Assembly: GCA_945863875.1 (NCBI GenBank)
Contig: CAMBBS010000029.1
Location: 1 to 55,958, forward strand
Length of the DNA: 55,958 nucleotides
From: Desulfopila aestuarii DSM 18488
Lineage (GTDB): Bacteria > Desulfobacterota > Desulfobulbia > Desulfobulbales > Desulfocapsaceae
Direction: 5' to 3'
The translations under genes were made by a program, and so were the position numbers. Shown one piece after another: positions 51,841-55,958 of the stretch (positions within the stretch are counted from its first letter, which is position 1; every line of letters starts with the position of its first letter). A model generated the notes under the pieces. It was not told the origin of the DNA. It did not search any database and saw only the letters and a list, made by a program, of their open reading frames with translations.

Positions 51841-52538
51841 TCCGACAACCGTATGTCGGGAATATAAAAATTATCGATGCGGATGCCGGAGCTGTGCAGG
51901 ATGAAGTCAATCTGCCGCAGTGGCGCATGGCTTGGGTGGGACGGCATATTGGTCAGGTTGGCGTTTTTCAGAGCAGTCGCGGCGAGGAAAAGATTCAATT
52001 CCCGGCTGCCCCAGAAGGTGTTGAAGTCGCCGGCAATGATCACTTCCTTGTCGGTCTCCTGGATGAGGTCGTGCAGTTTTTCAAGCTGGTTCTGCCGGTG
52101 GCGGTATTTCAGCGACAGATGGACGATGAAAACGGCGACCGCCCGCAGGTCAGTCTGAAGGACCAGTCGCTTGACGCCCTGCTCGAAATAGTGGAAATGA
52201 AAATTCTCAATACTTTGTTTGGTCAGCAGAGCATTGGACTGCTGGCGCAGCACCGGGACTTTTTGCGCCAGGGAGTGGAGGTTATACTTGCTTTCGACGA
52301 TATAATTATAGCCCAGGGTGTCGGCGATGGTCTGTGCCTGGCAGAGGTAGCCGCTGCGATAGGAGCCGGAGTCGACTTCCACCAGCGCGACGATATCCGG
52401 ATTAACGGCCGCGATAAAGCTGATGATCCGCTCGAGGTTGACGCTGGTCCGTTTGAAAAAACCAGCAAAAGGCACCGGCAGGTGGTAGCCGGCTTTATGA
52501 CCGGTACCGTAACGTATGTTGTAAAGAAGTAATCGCAT
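51798..52538 (-). CDS. Endonuclease/exonuclease/phosphatase-family protein
   Basis: A 246-residue EEP-superfamily protein: MRLLLYNIRYGTG (Asn), IVALVEVDSGSYRSG (Glu metal ligand), VHLSLKYRHRQNQL, IIAGDFNTFWG (DFN motif), QIDFILHSSGI and SDHSPLVC (final His). All catalytic positions are present. Substrates in this family range from DNA to phosphoinositides and cannot be told here. There is no signal peptide. It is convergent with, and overlaps, the histidine kinase gene by 43 bases. Confidence 0.8.
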   Translation of the reverse strand: MRLLLYNIRYGTGHKAGYHLPVPFAGFFKRTSVNLERIISFIAAVNPDIVALVEVDSGSYRSGYLCQAQTIADTLGYNYIVESKYNLHSLAQKVPVLRQQSNALLTKQSIENFHFHYFEQGVKRLVLQTDLRAVAVFIVHLSLKYRHRQNQLEKLHDLIQETDKEVIIAGDFNTFWGSRELNLFLAATALKNANLTNMPSHPSHAPLRQIDFILHSSGIRIDNFYIPDIRLSDHSPLVCDFSCVLS

Positions 52539-52745
52539 GATAATATCATACTGATTTGCACCATATCAGGCAATGGTTGACCGAAAGAAATGGGCGCAAA
52601 ATTGTCATTTCGGCAACGCCGGTTTTGTAGTAGTCTGCTGGGTTTAAGTTTTCTTCGAAAAACACGGAACGAAAGTCAATAACAGGCCGGGACCACAAGA
52701 CAAGAACTGATATCAGTATATCAGATATGTATTTGGAATAATAAT

Positions 52746-53678
52746 ATGATTAGAATTGGAACACGGAAAAGTAAGCTTGCCATGTGGCAGACCGAGACGG
52801 TGGCCAGCTCTCTCAATGGTGCCGGAATGGAGACAGAGATCAGCTCCATGGAGACCATCGGTGACAAAATACTCGACACCTCCATTGCCAAGATCGGCAG
52901 TAAAGGGGTGTTTACCGTTGAGCTCGAGGATCAGCTGGCAAGCGGCACGACCGATATCGCCGTGCATAGCGCCAAGGACATGCAGTCGCAGTTGCCCGAA
53001 CAATTTCGTCTTATTGCCTTTACCGAGCGGGAAAAGGTCAATGATGTGCTGGTCAGCCTGGACGGCTCTATCGATATAACCGACAACACGCGCTCCCTGG
53101 TGGTCGGCACCTCGTCGGTGCGCCGAAGGGCCTTTCTCAAGCACTATTATCCCCATGTCGCCATCGTGGAAATGCGCGGCAACCTGCAGACGCGGATCGG
53201 AAAGATGCAGGGTGGTCACTGCGATGCGCTGATGCTCGCCTATGCCGGAGTCAAGCGGATGGGCTACGGCGACATGGTCGTCATGGAGTTTGACGTGCAG
53301 CAGTTTGTTCCGCCGGTGGGCCAGGGATGCATCGCCATTGAAGCGGCCACCTCGCTTGAGGCCGGGAAAATGGAGCAGATCCGGGCCTGTCTGAACAACC
53401 CGGTGAGCGAGGTTTGTCTGCTCGCCGAACGGGCCTTCTTGAAAAAACTCGAGGGCGGCTGCAGTATTCCGGCCTTTGGCTACGCCGTTCTTGACGGCGG
53501 CGAACTGACTCTTACCGCCGGGCTAGCCGGGCTTGACGGTGGCAGAATCCTGCGGCGAACGGCAAAAGGCTCTGCGCGCGAGCCGGAAATCCTCGGCAAG
53601 GCCGTCGGGGAATATATTCTCAATAACGGTGGGCGGGAGATGCTTGCTGAAATCAGGCGCTTGCAGAGTGAATCGTAG
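52746..53678 (+). CDS. hemC: Porphobilinogen deaminase (hydroxymethylbilane synthase)
   Basis: A 310-residue HemC. It begins MIRIGTRKSKLAMWQTE, has DIAVHSAKDMQSQLP and GTSSVRRRAF, with the substrate-binding arginines, and the dipyrromethane-attaching Cys239 in LEGGCSIPAFGYA. It makes hydroxymethylbilane for heme, siroheme and B12. With cbiK and the B12 riboswitch nearby, it fits a tetrapyrrole theme. The ATG is 207 bases from the divergent gene. Confidence 0.95.
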   Translation: MIRIGTRKSKLAMWQTETVASSLNGAGMETEISSMETIGDKILDTSIAKIGSKGVFTVELEDQLASGTTDIAVHSAKDMQSQLPEQFRLIAFTEREKVNDVLVSLDGSIDITDNTRSLVVGTSSVRRRAFLKHYYPHVAIVEMRGNLQTRIGKMQGGHCDALMLAYAGVKRMGYGDMVVMEFDVQQFVPPVGQGCIAIEAATSLEAGKMEQIRACLNNPVSEVCLLAERAFLKKLEGGCSIPAFGYAVLDGGELTLTAGLAGLDGGRILRRTAKGSAREPEILGKAVGEYILNNGGREMLAEIRRLQSES

Positions 53679-53744
53679 GAATCTCTCCCACCGTGTCTTC
53701 ACTCTCCTCTTGACGTGAAGGTGGTTTCACGATAAAAAAAGAGA

Positions 53745-53905
53745 TGTCAGGGTGTCGCAAGACCAGAAGCATGATCAGAGGGAACCCGGTGTAAATCTGG
53801 GACGGGCCCGCCGCTGTGACCGGGGACGAAAATCGCTGAAGCCACTGAACGTAGTTCGGGAAGGCGCGATGAGTAGGTTGAGCCGGAAGTCAGAATACCT
53901 GCCTT
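53745..53905 (+). ncRNA. Cobalamin (adenosylcobalamin-type) riboswitch
   Basis: Contains all landmark parts of the B12 aptamer in order: GTGTCGCAAGACCAGAAG, AGGGAACCCGGTGTAAATC, CCCGCCGCTGTGACCGGGG, AAGCCACTG, GTTCGGGAAGGCG, and the 3' B12 box AAGTCAGAATACCTGCC. B12 binding normally lowers expression of a downstream gene. Here a hairpin and a strong terminator follow within about 90 bases, so control is most likely by transcription termination. The next ORF is a 48-codon gene. Confidence 0.92.
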
Positions 53906-53944
53906 GACAATTGATGCTGTTCTCCCCGCGGATCAGGGAGAAAG

Positions 53945-53965
53945 AGCGCTCAACTCTTGAGCGCT
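53945..53965 (+). promoter_or_regulatory. 9-bp hairpin between riboswitch and terminator
   Basis: AGCGCTCAA pairs perfectly with TTGAGCGCT across a three-base loop (CTC). It lies between the aptamer and the terminator and could be part of an antiterminator switch, although no alternative pairing with the terminator stem was seen. Confidence 0.4.
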
Positions 53966-53991
53966 ACAGCGTATGTCTGTGGTGAAATCAG

Positions 53992-54031
53992 GGCCCCCGG
54001 ACCAAACTATTTGGTCCGGGGGCCTTTTTTT
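53992..54031 (+). terminator. Intrinsic terminator downstream of the B12 riboswitch
   Basis: A perfect 15-bp stem (GGCCCCCGGACCAAA / TTTGGTCCGGGGGCC) with a CTA loop is followed by seven T residues. Such a stable stem would stop most transcripts unless it is prevented by an alternative fold set by the aptamer. Confidence 0.9.
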
Positions 54032-54072
54032 GTCGCCGGATCAAAACTGTGCATAACATGGAGGATGCGTAC

Positions 54073-54219
54073 ATGGACAAAAGAGAACTGGTGTACACGA
54101 AACAGACAATGCTGGCCGTAAAAGACTGGGATGCTTTTCAGGATGTGCTGAGATTCTGGGCAAAATTGCTGAAACCCGCAACCCTTGCCGCCTGCGCGAG
54201 TGCAGTGAAAAAGAGCTGA
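54073..54219 (+). CDS. 48-residue ORF under the B12 riboswitch
   Basis: ATG at 54073 has a strong GGAGG eight bases upstream (54060-54064) and opens 48 codons up to TGA at 54217: MDKRELVYTKQTMLAV, then a Trp-rich amphipathic helix (WDAFQDVLRFWAKLLKP) and a short tail ending AVKKS. A GC-rich hairpin with T-run follows directly. It lies between two terminators, so it is the only product that the riboswitch could control here. I do not recognise the family. The basic, Trp-containing helix could associate with membranes or bind a partner. It could also be the remnant of a longer gene; there is no sign of further coding in the frame. Confidence 0.5.
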   Translation: MDKRELVYTKQTMLAVKDWDAFQDVLRFWAKLLKPATLAACASAVKKS

Positions 54220-54229
54220 CAAGAAAGGG

Positions 54230-54275
54230 GAGTCCGGCGGTTACGGTTGACCGGCGGGCTCTTTTCCGTTTTACT
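54230..54275 (+). terminator. Intrinsic terminator after the 48-codon ORF
   Basis: GAGTCCGGCGGT pairs with ACCGGCGGGCTC (one mismatch, one G-T pair) with an eight-base loop, then TTTTCCGTTTT. It starts 10 bases after the ORF stop and closes the riboswitch transcription unit. Confidence 0.75.
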
Positions 54276-54342
54276 GTGCAAGAAAAGTTGGCGGGGAGCG
54301 TGGCATTCCTGATAACATTTTATCTCAGCCGGGAGAAAATCA

Positions 54343-55323
54343 ATGATCAATGGGATAATCCGCGTCGGCATTATCGGCACGGGCAGGCACGGCAGCCGGT
54401 ATGCCCAACATATCGTCAATGATCTCGGCCACCGTTTTCGTCTTACGGCCATCAGCAGGCGATCGTTTGAGGCCGAGGCGCAGGCGGTAGCCTGGAACAC
54501 GACGCTGTACAACGATTGGCACGATCTGGTCAGCTCGGAGCAGGTCGATGCGGTTATCTCTGTCACCACGCCGAATCTCAATCCGGACATTGGTCGGTTC
54601 TGCGCCGCACAGAAAAAACCGCTGCTGCTCGAGAAACCCCTGACCACCGATCTTTATGCAGCCCGGGAGCTGGTCGAACTCTTTGACCGTGCATCCCTGC
54701 CGCTGACCATCGCCCAGACGCTGCGCTATAACAGCGTCATTCTCGCGCTGCGCGACAATCTGCCGGCGATGGGTAAGCTTTTTTCCCTGTGTGCCAGCCA
54801 TCGCCTGGAGCCGTCGACCATGTCCTGGCTGGAGGAGCCGGAGATCGCCGGCGGGGGCGTGATCTTCCATACGGCGGTGCATCTTTTCGATGCCCTGCGT
54901 TTTATCACCGGCCACGAGGTGGTGAGAATTCGTGCGGTTGCCCGGAATATTCATAATCCTCGGCTGGAAGACCTGGTCATTGCCGAGGCCGAACTGTCAA
55001 ACGGCGCTCTGGCAATTGTCGATAGCAGCAAAATCAGCCCTTCCCGGGCGTGCCGCTATGAATTTGTCTGTGAAAAAGGGCAGCTTCAGGGGGATCAGGT
55101 GCACGGTATGTTGCAGAAGATAGTCGGATCGAAGATCAGCAACTTGCCGGTGCCGCCGCCGGGACCGACGCTTCTGCCGCTCCTGGAGGACTGGTGCACC
55201 TATCTTCATGGCAAGGGCAAAAACCCCATTCCGGGGAAGGAAGGGATTGCCGCAGTAAAAATTAGTCATGCCTGCCGCCAGGCAGCCGGCGAAGGCCGGT
55301 GGGTGGACATTGAAAGCTTGTAA
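54343..55323 (+). CDS. Gfo/Idh/MocA-family oxidoreductase
   Basis: A 326-residue NAD(P)-dependent oxidoreductase: IRVGIIGTGRHGSRYAQHIV is the Rossmann dinucleotide-binding start (GxGxxG with GTGRHG), LLLEKPLTT contains the conserved EKP lysine, and GGGVIFHTAVHLFDALRFI has the second-domain catalytic His. Typical substrates are sugars, sugar acids or inositols; which is not clear. It stands alone after the riboswitch unit, outside the terminator, and before tRNA-Pro. Confidence 0.85.
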   Translation: MINGIIRVGIIGTGRHGSRYAQHIVNDLGHRFRLTAISRRSFEAEAQAVAWNTTLYNDWHDLVSSEQVDAVISVTTPNLNPDIGRFCAAQKKPLLLEKPLTTDLYAARELVELFDRASLPLTIAQTLRYNSVILALRDNLPAMGKLFSLCASHRLEPSTMSWLEEPEIAGGGVIFHTAVHLFDALRFITGHEVVRIRAVARNIHNPRLEDLVIAEAELSNGALAIVDSSKISPSRACRYEFVCEKGQLQGDQVHGMLQKIVGSKISNLPVPPPGPTLLPLLEDWCTYLHGKGKNPIPGKEGIAAVKISHACRQAAGEGRWVDIESL

Positions 55324-55469
55324 GTAAGGGTGATTACGGCTACAGTATAACACTGTTGTGGATTATTTTGGTTCCGCCGAACGTTTACCAAAGAAATGGC
55401 TGGACATGTCACGCGGACTGTGATAATTGACAAAACACATTCTAAAAGGAAGAAAAAAAAACAATATGT

Positions 55470-55546
55470 CGGGGAGTGGCTCAGTCTGGTAGAGCACAGC
55501 GTTCGGGACGCTGGGGTCGGAGGTTCAAATCCTCTCTTCCCGACCA
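55470..55546 (+). tRNA. tRNA-Pro (anticodon CGG)
   Basis: A 77-base cloverleaf with a 7-bp acceptor stem CGGGGAG / CTTCCCG, D arm GCTC...GAGC, anticodon stem CAGCG / CGCTG with loop TTCGGGA giving anticodon CGG (reads CCG), T arm GGAGG-TTCAAAT-CCTCT, and an encoded 3' CCA. C1-G72 is typical of bacterial tRNA-Pro. Confidence 0.95.
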
Positions 55547-55556
55547 CTTACGTACT

Positions 55557-55600
55557 AAAGGTTTGGGGCATGTCGTAAAATGTGCACCAAACCTTTTTTT
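55557..55600 (+). terminator. Intrinsic terminator after tRNA-Pro
   Basis: AAAGGTTTGG (55557-55566) pairs with CCAAACCTTT (55587-55596), and the T-run continues to 55600. The 20-base loop is long, but the stem and T-run are clear. Confidence 0.7.
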
Positions 55601-55822
55601 ATTGCCTGTTTTGTACAGTTTTTATTTCTGTTAATCAGTAACTAATCCCATTATTTCCCACGCGTCTGTTAGTGATGCCGGTGGGAAGAATGGTATGTTA
55701 AACCAAATAAAAGTACCAGGTCAACAGACACGTCCCTGGTCGATAGTCCCATACCGACTTTTACCAAGAAACCATAGAAACTCGTGAGATATTACCAGGC
55801 CCCTTGCCCCATAGCCGTCAAG
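55601..55822. other. No gene seen downstream of tRNA-Pro
   Basis: About 220 bases with stops in all frames and no RNA fold I can name. The region lies between a tRNA gene 3' end and a partial gene pointing toward it, a place where islands often insert, but no direct repeat of the tRNA end is visible in this window. Confidence 0.3.
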
Positions 55823-55957
55823 CTAAGGCATTTGGTCGCCTAACATTGCAGCCAATATTTCATTCTCTTCAAAAGTTAACGAAGCTGCAAACACCTCTGG
55901 CGAATAACTCTTCCCCTTTTTCTTTTCCAACACATGTTTCTTGCTGCTAAGCTGTAG
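55823..55957 (-). CDS. C-terminal 44 codons of a gene running off the right edge
   Basis: On the minus strand a frame enters at the window edge and ends at 55823 with LSSKKHVLEKKKGKSYSPEV, then a helix (SLTFEENEILAAMLGDQMP). The basic Lys-rich stretch and the tail could be the end of a transposase or another DNA-binding protein, but I cannot assign it. Confidence 0.35.
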   Translation of the reverse strand, partial: LQLSSKKHVLEKKKGKSYSPEVFAASLTFEENEILAAMLGDQMP

Positions 55958-55958
55958 A

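Noticed and set aside
53709-53731. Small CGTGAA/TTCACG hairpin after hemC as a terminator
   Set aside because: The stem is only six pairs and is followed by an A-run rather than a T-run; it may instead overlap the promoter of the riboswitch unit.
1-55958. CRISPR arrays
   Set aside because: No regularly spaced direct repeats of 25-40 bases are seen and no cas genes are present; the repeated sequences are IscB and IS605 ends.

Overview
The window looks like chromosomal DNA of a Gram-negative, anaerobic member of the Desulfobacterota (former Deltaproteobacteria), most likely near the Desulfobulbales. This is inferred from the gene content rather than from a marker gene: a CbiK-type cobaltochelatase, a B12 riboswitch, a DUF3373-like porin, a PrkA/DUF444/SpoVR cluster in a genome with an outer membrane, a DUF362-polyferredoxin pair, a seven-subunit Mrp Na+/H+ antiporter and an O-antigen ligase.

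Bases 1 to about 10,000 are an accessory, decaying region. It holds transposase-like remnants (1-412 and 6247-6576), a frameshifted AbiEi antitoxin with only the first codons of its toxin left, several broken family genes (a truncated TPR/SWIM-type protein, a cysteine-rich protein, a repeat protein), one intact AbiEi/AbiEii type IV toxin-antitoxin pair (4730-6140), a Panacea antitoxin-Fic toxin pair (7353-8656) behind a stub of a nucleotidyl cyclase, and a wrecked IS605-type element (8896-9800) with divergent tnpA and tnpB remnants.

From 10,226 the DNA is mostly dense housekeeping or metabolic coding sequence. Left to right: the mrpAB-C-D-E-F-G operon (minus strand); a membrane-anchored Mrr-like nuclease; a beta-phosphoglucomutase plus GH65 disaccharide phosphorylase pair; a decayed IscB element with its omega-RNA (20,945-21,887); a PilZ - DUF362 - polyferredoxin - RecD2 run of close or overlapping genes; a small HAD hydrolase; a hybrid histidine kinase; purL; an O-antigen ligase; a YheO-like regulator - RidA - cysteine desulfidase operon; the four-gene prkA - DUF444 - spoVR - second P-loop kinase operon; a uracil-DNA-glycosylase-like protein with no ordinary start codon; cbiK; a second IscB right-end relic; a porin; pgeF; a two-component pair; an endonuclease/exonuclease/phosphatase protein; hemC; a cobalamin riboswitch; a Gfo/Idh/MocA oxidoreductase; tRNA-Pro(CGG); and an unidentified gene running off the right edge.

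Three functional links stand out. HemC, CbiK and the B12 riboswitch share a tetrapyrrole/cobalamin theme. RidA sits next to an enzyme whose reaction makes 2-aminoacrylate, the compound RidA clears. The GH65 phosphorylase would hand beta-glucose 1-phosphate to its neighbouring mutase. The most unusual signals are (1) the B12 riboswitch followed by a terminator, a 48-codon ORF and another terminator; (2) two 136-bp copies of the 3' end of an IscB element that each end exactly at the start codon of a host gene (PilZ, cbiK); (3) the PrkA-DUF444-SpoVR module with a second, divergent P-loop kinase; and (4) the Panacea-Fic pair.
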